From Hsuehochloa calcarea (lineage: Eukaryota; Streptophyta; Magnoliopsida; Poales; Poaceae): a stretch of 64,000 nucleotides of DNA. Positions within the stretch are counted from its first letter, which is position 1, and every line of letters starts with the position of its first letter. The stretch is taken from NCBI GenBank assembly GCA_036346395.1, contig CM070606.1:21438915-21502914 (forward strand). The letters run 5' to 3'. Of this stretch, positions 34,325-44,826 are shown piece by piece. The position numbers and the translations under genes are program-made. The notes beneath the pieces were generated by a model. That model did no database searches. It saw nothing but the letters and a program-made list of their open reading frames with translations, and was not told the DNA's origin.

Positions 34325-36151
34325 TGTTGGACCGAAAAGGCAACTAGAGGAGGGGGGTGAATAGGAGCACGCTGACTTTTTCACAAAGAATGGATTCAAT
34401 CCAATTTCACTCAAATAGCTATGAGAGCTATGAAGATCTATATACCAGTACAGCGGAAAACTAGTATTGAATCCAAACTTATATCCCCAAAGCAAAAAGA
34501 GCAAAACAGAACCAAAACCAAAGGGCGGTCGGACCAGGCGTATTGCTAATGCGATCGTCCGACCGGCAAGGTGACCGATACGGCCAAACCGAGGGGCGGT
34601 CTCGACCGATTCGTCGAGGCACTGCTCGGTTTGAAACCAAAACGAAACACGATTTAACTTTTGATATATCCAATCAAACTCGACCAAACTTGGAACACAC
34701 CTCCCTAAGGATATCTGGGAACTATTCCAAGTGACGATCGAGTGGATCAAGACAGTAAGGCAATCAAAAGCTCGGAAATCAAAGAAACACCTCAAATACT
34801 CAAATAGAGAGAAAGAAAGCAAATGAACTCATCTTAGAGAGAACTCTTCTTTGGATTGATTTGATAACGTATCGATTACAGCCAATCATACAGATACGCA
34901 TGGACACAAGATCAAAACATCTCTCTCTCTCTAGAACCCTAACCTCCACTAAACCTTCCCTAAGCACCTAAGCCAAAACTAGGGTTTCAAGCATAAAAGA
35001 GTTGAGGGGGTGCAGCCACCTCCCTCCTCTATTTATAGTGGAGGCCTAGACCTTCTAGAAGAGTAACCCAAATGGGCTCCCGTTAAGGCCCAAAACAAAC
35101 GGGTCATACACGCACGCTTCTCGAAGCGTCGTCTTCATCTCCTCTTGACTTACTCCGCTTCTCCACGCCATCTTGCGCCGCGGGTCGTCAAAAAGGTCAC
35201 CAAGGCGGTATTTGGTATAATTACCAAAATACCCCTTCTCGATCTTTTCGCAAAGACCGAGTCCCATCTTTGTGAAGCATCTCCCATGCTTCGCCACGTG
35301 TAGGTTGATCAATGGCTCTCAACATGTCAGCAAGTCTCTCCCATCCGGCTCCCACCGAACCACCATGGCACTTGCAGACCCCGCGCCGCTTGTCCAACGA
35401 TCGCCAATCGCCTGTTCGGTCATCATTGTCCGATACGTGCCATGCTTGACTCCATTGACTTCACCCGGCATACCCGATCGTTCTAGACCTCAGCTCTCCA
35501 AGCTTAGTCCCGATCATCCACGCCGTTGACCGTTATTGACCACCAAGCAACCTGCACAACAATAGACAAGCAAATCGAAACCGGGAACAAGTTCTTCACA
35601 ACTTGACCCACGTTAGTCAAAACATGCATCATGCAACACATATGCACCAAACTCATGACTTTGACCTAACCAACGAACAACGCCGCCACGATGGGCGACG
35701 TTCAAGTAACAACCGGTCGCCCCTTCGGGGCGGTCGACGCCTTGATCGAACCGCCCGACCATAGGCGGTCCGACCACCAAAGGACTTAGCCAATTTCAAC
35801 CCCGAAAATCAAAACCTCTGAAACTTTAAACCAATAGAACTTTTTACTGGAGACTCCAAAAATTATGGGACCAAGAGAAATGGGATCCCCTCACTTGCCT
35901 ACACCCTCTATTTTTGGCCCAGTCTGTTTTGACCACTTTTGATCACCGCCGGTCCGACCGCCGCACATGGCCGGTCCGACCAATTTGGGACCGGTCGGAC
36001 CGCCATGCTATGGCCGGTCGGACCGCCACTGTCCAGAAAGTCTGAACAGAACTGAAACTTTGTCAAAAACCCGTGAAACGACAAACCGTTAACGCCATTG
36101 CCAATTGTCATATCATCCTAAGATCTGGAGCATATCCCCATGATATCCACA
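34325..36151 (-). repeat. 5' LTR of element D
   Basis: It is 1827 bp and pairs with 22919-24755. A reversed TATA box CTATTTATA lies at 35029-35037. A dense palindrome cluster near 35940-36030 (four CCGGTCCGACC/GGTCGGACCG-type units, spaced about 20-30 bp) is better preserved than in the partner LTR. Confidence 0.94.
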
Positions 36152-36720
36152 AATTCAAAAAGATAAACAGGTTCAGAAAAGAACAGGGAAAGATTAGAAG
36201 AATAGGGAAAGATCAGAAAAAATCGAACTCCCCCTCAAACCAACCCATAGGGATAAATAACCCCTAACTCGCTCCTCAAGGTGGCAAACCTAGTTGGGTC
36301 TAAAGGATTGGTGAGGATATCAGCCAGTTGAGTCTCGGACTACACGAAGTGCAGCACAATATCACCCTTTTCGACATGGTCTCTAAGGAAGTGATAACGA
36401 ATGTCTATGTGCTTGGTCCTAGAGTGTTGCACTGGGTTTTTAGCAAAGTTAATAGCAGAAGTGTTATCACAGAAAAGAGGAGCACTAGCAAAATTTAACC
36501 CATAGTCCTTAAGAGTGGATACCATCCACAAAATCTGACTACAGCAACTAGCAGTAGCTACATATTCAGCTTCAGCAGTAGATTGTGTAACAGAAGACCA
36601 AGAGACAAGAGAAGTGCCCAGGAAGTGACAAGTGCCTGAGGTATTCTTCCTATCTAGCCGACAGCCCGTAAAATCAGAATCAGAAAACCCCAGAATGGAC
36701 AAAGACGAAGAACAGGAATA
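36152..36720 (-). pseudogene. Element C: RNase H and adjoining 3' sequence
   Basis: The frame 36702-36340 contains ILGFSDSDFTGCRLDRKNTS, HFLGTSLVSWSS, QSTAEAEYVATASCCSQ, LWMVSTLKDYGLNFA, CDNTSAINFAKNPVQHSRTK and HIDIRYHFLRDHVEKGDIVLHF. It is separated from the RT frame by a single TGA (near 36718-36720) where a TGG Trp codon is expected, in the same frame. The target duplication AATTC of D is at 36152-36156. Confidence 0.88.
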
Positions 36721-37971
36721 TCAAATGCCATACAAGAGGGTAGAGTGTAAATACATGAATATGTGCTTAACGACTTGGCAATGGGAAGCTCTCAGAGACG
36801 TCTGAAACCTCGCACAGAGGCAGACCGTGAAGTGGATGTCCGGTCTTGAGGCCGTCAGGTACAGGAGGGAGCCGATCATAATGCGGTACTCGCCTTGGTC
36901 CACGGCTTCTCCTTCCTCATCTGGATCCAAAACAGTCGAATTAGCCATGGGAGTGGCGATTGGCTTGCAGTCACCCATGTCGAAGCGTTTGAGCAGGTCC
37001 TTAGTATACTTTGTCTGATAGATGAAGATCCCTTCCTTGCCTTGCTTGATTTGAAACCCTAAAAAGTAATTGAGCTCTCCCATCATACTCATCTCAAATT
37101 CCCTGGACATGGTCTCAAAAAAGCTGGAAACAAGCGCATGAGAAGAACCACCAAAGATAATATCATCAACGTAAATCTGAGCAAGCAGAAAGTCATTACC
37201 ACGCCTAAGAATGAACAAAATCTTGTCTACTTTGCCCATCTCAAAATCATTCTTAAACAAGAAGGTCTTAAGTCTATCATACCAGGCTCTAGGGCCTTGC
37301 TTAAGACCATACAAGGCCTTGTATAGCTTGAACACATGATGTGGGTTGTTGGGATTCTCAAAGCCTGGGGGTTGCCTAACATACACTTCCTCCTCTATGA
37401 AACCATTTAAAAAGGCACTCTTAACATCCATCTCATATAATCTAAAGCCCTTAGATTCAGCAAATGCAAGTAGAATGCGAATGACTTCTAGTCTAGCAAC
37501 AGGAGCAAAGGTCTCATCAAAATCTAACCCCTCAACTTGGCTAAAGCCCTGAGCTACCAACCTGACCTTATTTCTAATCACAGAACCATCCTCATTTTTT
37601 TTGTTTTTGAAAACCCAGCGGGTTCCTATAACATTATGGCCACTACGAGGTTCTACTAGGTTCCAAACCTTGTTCCTCTCAAAATTTTCTAACTCCTCAT
37701 GCATGGCATTGACCCAGCTAGAATCCGATAAAGCATGTGATATATCGTGTGGTTCAAAAGAAGCAATAAAAGCAGAATGAGAGTAGAGGTTTGGATCATT
37801 ATACCTGGAGTAAGTGACTCGCTCAAGGAGATTGCCTATTATCTGATCCGGAGGGTGCTGCCTTTGAATGTGAAGTGGTGCACCCGGAAAGGAAAGCATC
37901 TCTTCGACCTCCGCAGGTACTGCTGATGATGAAGATGCAGCAGGAGCCTCATCTGGAGGCGAAGTAGTCAC
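36721..37971 (-). pseudogene. Element C: reverse transcriptase, near-intact
   Basis: This 416-residue open frame is the best-preserved Copia coding segment in the window. It starts in the INT-RT linker (DEAPAASSSSAVPAEVEEM) and includes ALSDSSWVNAMHEELENF, TRWVFKNKKNEDGSV, LDFDETFAPVARLEVI, EMDVKSAFLNGFIEEEVYV, LYGLKQGPRAWYDRLKTF, YVDDIIFGGSSHALV, GELNYFLGFQIKQGKEG, YTKDLLKRFDMGDCKP, YLTASRPDIHFTVCLCARF and HSTLLYGI. The catalytic Asp pair is present. It serves as a good reference for judging frameshifts in A and D. The frame ends at the TGA before RNase H. Confidence 0.92.
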
Positions 37972-38046
37972 AACAGGTTCTTGTGCTGGAATAGGAGCGT
38001 CAATAGCAGCAGGTGGAAGAACATCATCGAGTCCTTCATCATCTTC

Positions 38047-38937
38047 CTATATAAATATGCTCTCTGTCACCTGTGTATCACCTGAAATATCTGATCTAGC
38101 TTCAGGGCTAGTCTCATCAAAAGTGACATTGCATGTTTCCTGAACAAGGTTAGTTTCAGCATTAAAAACCCAAAAACCACTCGAATGTGCAGGATAACAC
38201 AGAAATAAACCATCAAAAATTCTTGACTCAAATTTATCTAGGTTTCCTGTCTTGAGAATAAGACACTTGGATCCAAAGACTCGAAAGTGCGAGACAGGGT
38301 TTTCTACAAAATCGAAGCTCATAAGGAGTCTTGCCCAAAGACGGTCTAAAAAAGACACGATTTGCAATATGGCAAGCAGTAGAAATAGCTTCGACCCAAA
38401 ACCTCCTCGGTGTGCTATACTCATCTAGCATCGTCCTAAACATCTCGACTAGGGTCTTGTTCTTCCTTTCCACAACGCCATTTTGTTGAGGGACGTGTGG
38501 AGAAGAGAACTGATGCTCAATACCACGCTCAGCACAAAAGCAAGTAAAAGAGGTATTCTTGAACTCCGTGCCATTGTCACTGTGAATCGCTCTCAAGGCA
38601 CCCGGAAGTTCAGAAGCCAAACGAAGAACAAGATCATAATAATGATCAAAAGCTTCATCCTTCGAAGCAAGAAAGAACACCCAAGTGTATCTAGAAAAAT
38701 CATCGACTATGACAAGAATGTACTATTTTCCATCAACTGACCGAACCTAGCAGGACCAACAGTATCCATATGAAGAAACTGTCCTGGTCCGTCAGTCATG
38801 ACCATAGTTACTGAAGGGTGTGAGACGGCAACTTGCTTGCCATGCCTATAGGGCGCACATACAGCATCTTTGACGGCTTTGAGTTTGGGCAAATCTCTCA
38901 TGAACTCAAAGTTGCTAACTCGTGTCAGATAATCAAA
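38047..38937 (-). pseudogene. Element C: integrase, cut by a deletion
   Basis: 38680-38234 gives FFLASKDEAFDHYYDLV, RAIHSDNGTEFKN, CAERGIEHQFSSPHVPQQNG, VVERKNKTLVEMFRTML, TPRRFWVEA and GKTPYELRFCRK. 38901-38707 gives MRDLPKLKAVKDAVCAPYRHG-type zinc sequence and MDTVGPARF. The D-D-E residues are visible across two frames. At 38937 the homology to B stops (B continues from about 17339) and LTR sequence begins. Confidence 0.88.
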
Positions 38938-39550
38938 TTGACCTCACCCGGCATCATCGATCGTTCTGGACCTCAGCTCTCCAAGCCTAGTCCCGATCAC
39001 TCTCGTCGTTGACCGTCGTTGACCACCGAGCAACCTGCACAACAATAGACAAGCAAATCGAATCCTGGAACAAGTTCTTCACAACTTGACCCATGTTAGT
39101 CAAAACATGCATCATGCAACACATATGCACTGAAACTCATGACTTTGACCTAACAACCAAACATCGCCGCCATGAAGTACGACGATCCAAGTGAAAACCG
39201 GTCAGACCACCCACCCTGGCCGGTCTGACCGCCAGCTGGGACTTAGCCAAATTCAGCCCCTGAAAAACCAAAGCCTACTGTAATTTTCAAACCAATAGAA
39301 CTTTTGACTGGAGACTCCAAAAATTATGAGACCAAGTGCAATAGAATCCCCTTTGTTGCGTGCAACCTCTATTTTTGGCCCAGCTCAAAACACCACCTTT
39401 AGAAATTGTCTGGTCCGACGGTCGGTCAGACCGCCTAAGACCTAACAGCATGCCAACATTGCCGAAAACACGTGAAACAACAAACCTTTAACACCATTGC
39501 CAATTGTCACATCATTCTAAGATCATAAGCATATCCCCATGATATCCACA
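38938..39550 (-). repeat. Truncated 5' LTR of element C
   Basis: The plus strand starts TTGACCTCACCCGGCATC, matching about 20530 onward of the LTR 19473-21246, and ends GATATCCACA at 39550, a normal LTR end. Only the outer 613 bp are left, so the primer site and TATA region are lost. The junction at 38937/38938 has no more than a few bases of microhomology. Confidence 0.9.
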
Positions 39551-40585
39551 ATAGCATCAAAAGATTTTAGTTCTGGTTTTTAGCACTGAAAGTTTGCTCT
39601 ATTCTGTTTTTTAACATTCCGTCCATTCTCAACTCTTTTGGCTCCTCTGGTGGATGTGAAATAACCTCGATGCCCTGTAGCTCAATGCATCGGTTCCCTT
39701 TGCTAGCAGGCTTCAATGGATATGCCAAGATTTGTACAGGGTGGTCTCGTACAGAGCTTCATCTCATACAGAGCTTCATTTCTCAGAAGCGTGCTAGCAG
39801 ATGCATATGTTGTAATTAGTAGTAACATGCTGCTGCCGATCGAATGCATTGCCATTAATGGTTAAATGATTGCGTACGTGCAGAGGGGCACTGGGGCATG
39901 TGCGCCGGGGACGGGGAGCGAGGAGTCATGGTTCTACTTTTGCTCGCGGTAGGAGCGGGAGGCGCGAGGCGGGCGGCCAAGCCGCACGACACCGTCAGGG
40001 TACTGGAAGGCGGCAGGCACGCTGGGATCGGTCTACTCAGCCGACGACCACCCCATTGGGACCAAGAAGACCATGGTGTTCTATCGCAGCCGCGTGTTGG
40101 CCGGGACCAAGACCATGTGGAATATGAACGAGTACAGGGCTCTCGAGGACGATGACGTCAATGCAGCGGCCGCGCACGAACTACCTCGGTACCAAACCCT
40201 TCCCTTCAGGTAACGATGCTCCTTAATTTTCAGCTGCTGATTGATACTATATAAGAATCCAAAATTAAGCACAAGTTGCCTTATCAGCTATCACAAGTTG
40301 ATTTTATGCAATGGACAATGGTGATCATATGTTGATGTTAAAGCATATGCATACACACTATATGAGAGATGAAGCTCTGTATGACATGACCCTGTACAAA
40401 TCTTGACATATCCACTGAAGCATGCTTGCAAAGGTAACCGATGCATTGAGTTAGAGTGCATTGAGGTCATTTCACGTCCACCAGAGGAGTCAAAAGAGCT
40501 GAGAATAGATGGAATGTTAAAAAACAGGACGGAGCAAACTTTCAGTGCTAAAAACCAGAACGGAAATCTTTTGATGCTATTTTCC
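39551..40585. mobile_element. Pack-MULE-like element with about 240-bp terminal inverted repeats
   Basis: 39551-39790 (ATAGCATCAAAAGATTT, TTTTTAGCACTGAAAGTTTG, CAATGCATCGGTT) is repeated in reverse complement at about 40345-40580 (CAAACTTTCAGTGC, CTTTTGATGCTAT at 40568-40580) with only scattered differences. Long inverted repeats around a captured exon are typical of Mutator-like elements. The right terminus probably continues to TTTCC at 40585 (that is, GGAAAATAGC as the end); the left terminal bases were replaced by the LTR of C, which inserted inside the left repeat. I could not identify a 9-bp target duplication. No transposase is present. Confidence 0.8.
39884..40209 (+). pseudogene. Captured NAC transcription-factor exon
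   Basis: NAC proteins are plant-specific transcription factors. This segment holds subdomains C and D of the DNA-binding domain: WFYFCSR (from 39929), then RPSRTTPSGYWKAAGT, SVYSADDHPIGTKKTMVFYR and GTKTMWNMNEYRALEDD, all in one frame. An in-frame TAG at 39950-39952 interrupts it right after WFYFCSR. The left edge is preceded by an acceptor-like TACGTGCAG and the right edge by a donor-like CAG|GTAACG at 40209/40210, so it looks like one genuine exon with flanking intron. Subdomains A, B and E are absent. It is more GC-rich than the surrounding DNA, as in capture from a grass gene. Confidence 0.88.
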
Positions 40586-40629
40586 TAAAATGCGTAACCT
40601 TTCATAGTACGGAACCAATTTTTCCTAAA

Positions 40630-41835
40630 ACAACGTGAGGATTTCTTTGACACTTACTCACCTATTGCCAAATTAACCACTATTGGAGTACTACTATCTT
40701 TGGCTGCCTCACATGGTCTTATTGTCCATCAAATGAATGTAAAGACAACTTTCCTCAATGGAGAGTTGGATGAGAAAATTTATATGGATCAGCTAGATGG
40801 ATTTATGGTATCTAGATAAGAGGGCAAGGTCTGTAACTTATTGAAATCTTTTATACGGGCTCAAACATGGACCTAAGTAAAGTTCGATATAACTTTGACA
40901 TCTGCGGGGTTTGCGGTAAATAAAGCCGATAAATGTGTATATTACCTCTATGGTGGGGTAAAGGAGCAATTCTATGTTTGCATGTTGATGATATACTTGT
41001 CTTTGAGACAAGCATTGATGTGATTAATGAGTTTAAGTCATTTTTATCCTAAAGTTTTCACATGAAAGATTTGGGAGAGGCCGATGTTATTTTAAACATC
41101 AAGTTGATCAAGGGTTAGAATGAGATTACCCTGTTACAATCTCATTATGTGAAAAAGGTCTTGAGTTATTTTGGCTATATGGAAGAATCGAAGACTAGGA
41201 AATGATCAATTGAGGTACTCTCAAATTATTTATTCACTCATGTACTTGGCAAGTGCTACCCATCCTGACATCTCTTTTGCTGTAAGAAAATTGAGCTGGT
41301 TTACCGCTAATCCTAGAGATGATCATTGGCAGACACTTGAGTGTGTTATGTGCTATTTGAAAGATACAATGAGTTACGAAATTCACTATACTAGGTATCC
41401 TCGTGTAGTTGAGAGATATAGGGATTCTAATTAGATTTTTGATGCTGATGAGATAAAGGCTACGAGTGGATATATATTCACTCTAGGCGGTGATGTCGTC
41501 TCATGCTGGTCTTGCAAACAAGCCATACTAACGAGGTCAACCATGGAGGCAAAACTCATAGCTCTATACACACCACTGTTAAGGTAGAATGGCTGCGAGA
41601 ACTCTTGATGGATTTACTAGTGGTTGAAAAACTAATTCTAGTTATCCTTATGAACTATGATAACTAAATAGTTATCATAAAGGTGACAAGTGCAAATGAT
41701 AATATGAAATCCTCAAGATATGTGAAAAGATGGTTGAAGTCTGTCAAATAATTGAGAGACTCCTGAGTGATAGTTGTGAATTATATCCAAACAGCTAAAA
41801 ATTTAGCAGATCCCTTTACAAAGGGACTATCATGA
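40630..41835 (+). pseudogene. Old Copia RT and RNase H fragment
   Basis: This belongs to a different Copia lineage from A to F. RT motifs are QREDFFDTYSPIAKLTTIGV, LIVHQMNVKTTFLNGELDE and KVCNLLKS. The catalytic box reads HVDDIL near 40985, where YVDD is usual. RNase H motifs include YSQIIYSLMYLASATHPDIS (from 41218), KLSWFTANPRDDHW, STMEAK near 41540 and NLADPFTKGLS ending near 41832. Stops and frameshifts occur throughout, and gag to integrase are missing at the left, where the MULE-like element abuts. It is plainly older than the nest on its left. Confidence 0.88.
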
Positions 41836-42435
41836 ATTGTGATTGAAAGTTCTTCGAAAGAGATGGGAATGAGACCCACGTGAGTTACACACAGTGGTAA
41901 CCAAAACCTATGTGATCAGAGATCCCGTGAAATAGAACTTGGGGAAAACAAACTGTTTGAGTAATAGGAGAGTACATTCTTATTTTATATCTCACTCCGT
42001 TGGAGATGCAATACTCCAATTACTGTAAGGCAGGTTGACTTTATCTTAATGTGTTATGAGGCTTAGTAGCAAAATACTGTCCTATAGGGTATTCTTATAA
42101 GATAAAACTATATGAGCCCGACTGTTGGTCATAGTCCAAGAGATGTGGGTGATCTCTGAGAAGCTCATGAAGAGACACATGAGTATGACCTATATACTCC
42201 ACCCGACGAGTAGCCTATCGGTGGCTAAGTATCAGCAATGGCTTCAGGTGAAACTTAGTTGTCAATGCAAAATTGCCAATGTAAGGCTTAGTCCATTGTA
42301 TAGTTATGGGCGAGTGTAACTTTAGGTTCTAGGTGGATGTTCAAATTTAATCGATCTCCACCAAAAAACTGGTATATCAACAACACTTTGGAATTATGGG
42401 CAAAATCGTGGTGCTTTTGGGATCTGGTGGGAGGT
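41836..42435 (+). other. 3' untranslated part of the old Copia element
   Basis: No gene is seen. The stretch between the RNase H end and the LTR finishes in a purine-rich GGTGGGAGG, which serves as its polypurine tract. Confidence 0.6.
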
Positions 42436-43430
42436 TGTTGGGGTTTATGAGCTTGTCCCAAATAATATTCTTCATCCTAGAAAAATTCCAAAGGCCCACT
42501 TATGCTTGGTGGAAGGTGGAAAATTTAGTACTATATTGCCAGTCAAGGTGGGAGGAGACCAACTTATAAGGTGGAGTTGGTCTTACCTAGTTGAAGCAAG
42601 CAAAAGAAGAACACACGTGTGCTCACTTGCCTCACCTTGCCATGCCACCACCCTCCCACGTGCGATGTGCACGTTAATGGTCTAGCGATTTTTTGTCTAG
42701 TTGGGTGCTGGGTTGTTACTTCTTTTTGCACCTCAAAAGCATGCTTGACATCTATACGTATTGAAAACCGAATGTTTGAATTACATTCATTATGCAGGGC
42801 TTTTATGGAACGCGTTAATTGTGATTAATTGTGTTTTCAAAACGTTTCTACAGAGTTATTACGGCAGTTTCCATCTATACCGCAAGATTCCATATGAGGT
42901 GGTGCACGTATCCATTCAGACAGACCAAAAATATTAGTCTCTGTACTTTTTCCCAGTTCTTTTGTGCTATGTAGCCTTGGCTACTCCATCCCTTCCTCAG
43001 AGTGCATCGATGTGGGGAGAGTATTGTCTCCGAAGCTAGCGTCCCTTGTGATTCTGTACAGGTTAGGGCGAATCAGGTTTTTGGGAAGCGTTCACGCGAC
43101 TATTCACGGCTTCCTTCATCATCGGCTTCCCGTTGTCTTCGCATCCGACTCTACTACTACCATCGCCGGAGCAATCCTTTGTAAGTTCGGTGATCCGCTC
43201 TGTCATGTCTAAATCTTACTTATTGGAATTTAGTCTTGTGATGATGATGCTTTCTACTGTTGCTAGTATAATTCATGTGATAGACTTTGCTTTATTAGCG
43301 CGTATATATGAGATAGGTGTATTTGAGATTACAATCATGCTACTATTCATAGTTGGAAATATGCCTAGTATATATGTTGATTTTATACTAATCATTGCTT
43401 TAGGAATAAAAATAATCGCAAGAGTGCACG
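42436..43430 (+). repeat. Probable 3' LTR of the old Copia element
   Basis: It starts TGTTGGGGTTTATGAGC directly after the polypurine tract. The body includes GAGTGCATCGATGTGGGGAG and a C-rich ATCGCCGGAGCAATCC stretch. The right end is not obvious; 43430 is an estimate. Open frames inside (for example near 43133-43654) show no domain. 43431-43689 is unassigned flank. Confidence 0.55.
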
Positions 43431-43689
43431 TATATCTAACAGCTGCATGCTCACCGAATGACTATGGCAAGCGATCCTTAGGCTGCCCATATGAGTATGT
43501 AAGTATTTCAAATTTGGTGTACAAGTCAGTTTGTATCGCAGTTTACTCAATTCTGTTTTTATATTTGCCAAAAGCAGGACAAGTGTGGCTTTGTTCATCG
43601 GGTCGATCCGAAATGGGACGGGAGGGCCACGAGGATGATCCAAAAGTTAAGTAGAAGCCAAGTTAGCTTGAAAAAGGCTGTTGAAAAGG

Positions 43690-44813
43690 CACTACTAAAA
43701 AAAAGGTTAATACTGAACGCCTCATCACAAACGGTTGACCAAAACTGTCTGTATTAAATACAATCACAGACGGTTTTGGTTTAGCGACAATTTGTGCTAC
43801 TTGCTACGCTAGAACCATCTGTGAAGAGGTAATATCACAGACAGTTCGTGTTGAAAGACGGTTCTGAACAAAAACCGTGTGTGATACTTCACAGACAGTT
43901 TTCAACATGAACCGTTTGTGATTTTTCGTTCTCACCATAGATGGTGTGTATTAAAAATAGTCTGTGATAAATATCTCCTTGATTTTACCATGACTTGAAA
44001 TGCCTAGTAACCATGGCTTGAAATGCCTATTAAAATCACAGAGTTAAGCATTTCTAGTCATGGTAAAATCAAGGAGTTAGGCATTTCTTCAAGCCATCGT
44101 AAAATCAGAGAGTTCGGCATTTCAAGTTATGGTAAAATTATAGACGGTTCATGTTGAAACCCATATGTGAAGTTTCAGAGACTATTATGAACAAAAACAG
44201 TCTGTGATATTACATTAGAGATAGTTTTTGTTTGAAACCGTTTGTGATTCACAGTGCGGGAGGGCGAAATTTTTTGAACGTGTGCGCGGGAGGTGAAATA
44301 TTTTAGCGTTGTCTTTATATATTATATCCACTACGCCTTGTCTTCAATCAGTCTCTCCCTCTCCCCTCCCCACGCCGAGCTTCGGCGACCACTCTCGATT
44401 CCCTGATGCGGTTCGGTGAGGAGACGTAGCCTACTGTTTCATGGCACCTCCGGTGAGCAGGCGTTGCGGCTCGACCAGTACCGCCAGATCTGACCGCCCC
44501 CCATCTTGGCCTTAGGTGAACACGAAGTTTTGCCCCCAAATCCCATCCTGGTTTCCTTCTCACTCTGATTTCGTCCGTGCATCCTGTCAGATTTCGTTCT
44601 TAATAAGGACCCCCATCTGTGGTCAACAAAGGCCGATTCGGTTCGAAATGGATGCCTCTACTCGACCTTGTCCTCGTTAGGAAAGTACTGTCCAACGATT
44701 GATTGGTTTAGTTCAAAAAAAATTTACAATAAAAAACTAACATATACAGTTTTCACTAAAAAACCGTCTGTGATAGTTTTTTTTCACAGACGGTTCAAAA
44801 ACCGTCTGTAGTG
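43690..44813. mobile_element. Non-autonomous CACTA element
   Basis: It begins CACTACTAAA and ends CTGTAGTG (the reverse of CACTACAG). Subterminal repeats TCACAGACGG and AACCGTCTGTGA occur in both orientations at both ends (43730-43970 and 44150-44250; 44755-44813). There is no transposase. A GC-rich segment at 44345-44560 could be captured host DNA, but I recognise nothing in it. The 3-bp flanks (AGG and ACC) do not match, so a target duplication is not confirmed. Confidence 0.8.
43985..44150. repeat. Degenerate tandem repeat inside the CACTA element
   Basis: About four units of roughly 40-50 bp combine TTACCATGACTTGAAATGCCT (or its complement) with ATCA(A/G)(A/G)GAGTT(A/C)GGCATTTC. Some units are inverted, so local hairpins are possible. 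They are unlike the ACAGACGG subterminal motif. Confidence 0.6.
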
Positions 44814-44826
44814 ACCACATAGTATC

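Larger units (their letters stand above)
22919..36151 (-). mobile_element. Copia element D (complete ends, nested in C)
   Basis: The 3' LTR is 22919-24755 and the 5' LTR is 34325-36151; the coding order on the minus strand is gag, protease, integrase, RT, RNase H. The 5-bp duplication AATTC lies at 22914-22918 and 36152-36156. Removing D rejoins the 3' non-coding sequence of C (...CCTAAAAAATTC and AAAAAGAT...). A Gypsy-type solo LTR sits within gag. The coding region has many frame breaks, a high share of them at CAG/CTG sites when compared with B and C. Confidence 0.95.
19473..39550 (-). mobile_element. Copia element C (interrupted by D, 5' part deleted)
   Basis: On the minus strand C comprises the 3' LTR (19473-21246), polypurine tract and 3' non-coding region (21247-22918), insertion D (22919-36151), RNase H and RT (36290-37971), integrase (38047-38937), and then a deletion junction into the outer part of a 5' LTR (38938-39550). 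Gag, protease, the primer site and the inner part of the 5' LTR are gone. The sequence beyond 39550 starts ATAGC, which would be the target duplication; its partner is lost with the truncated left side. Confidence 0.85.

Noticed and set aside
35055..35312. 85-residue frame on the minus strand, repeated at 23645-23902
   Set aside because: It lies in both LTRs of element D, upstream of the TATA box in the sense direction, and shows no domain. It is duplicated because the LTRs are, not because it is a gene.
43133..43654. 173-residue hydrophobic frame resembling a membrane protein
   Set aside because: It spans AT-rich LTR sequence and its flank, with no domain or start context; hydrophobicity follows from base composition.
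43687..44816. 3-bp target duplication of the CACTA element
   Set aside because: The flanking triplets AGG and ACC do not match in direct orientation, so no duplication is claimed.
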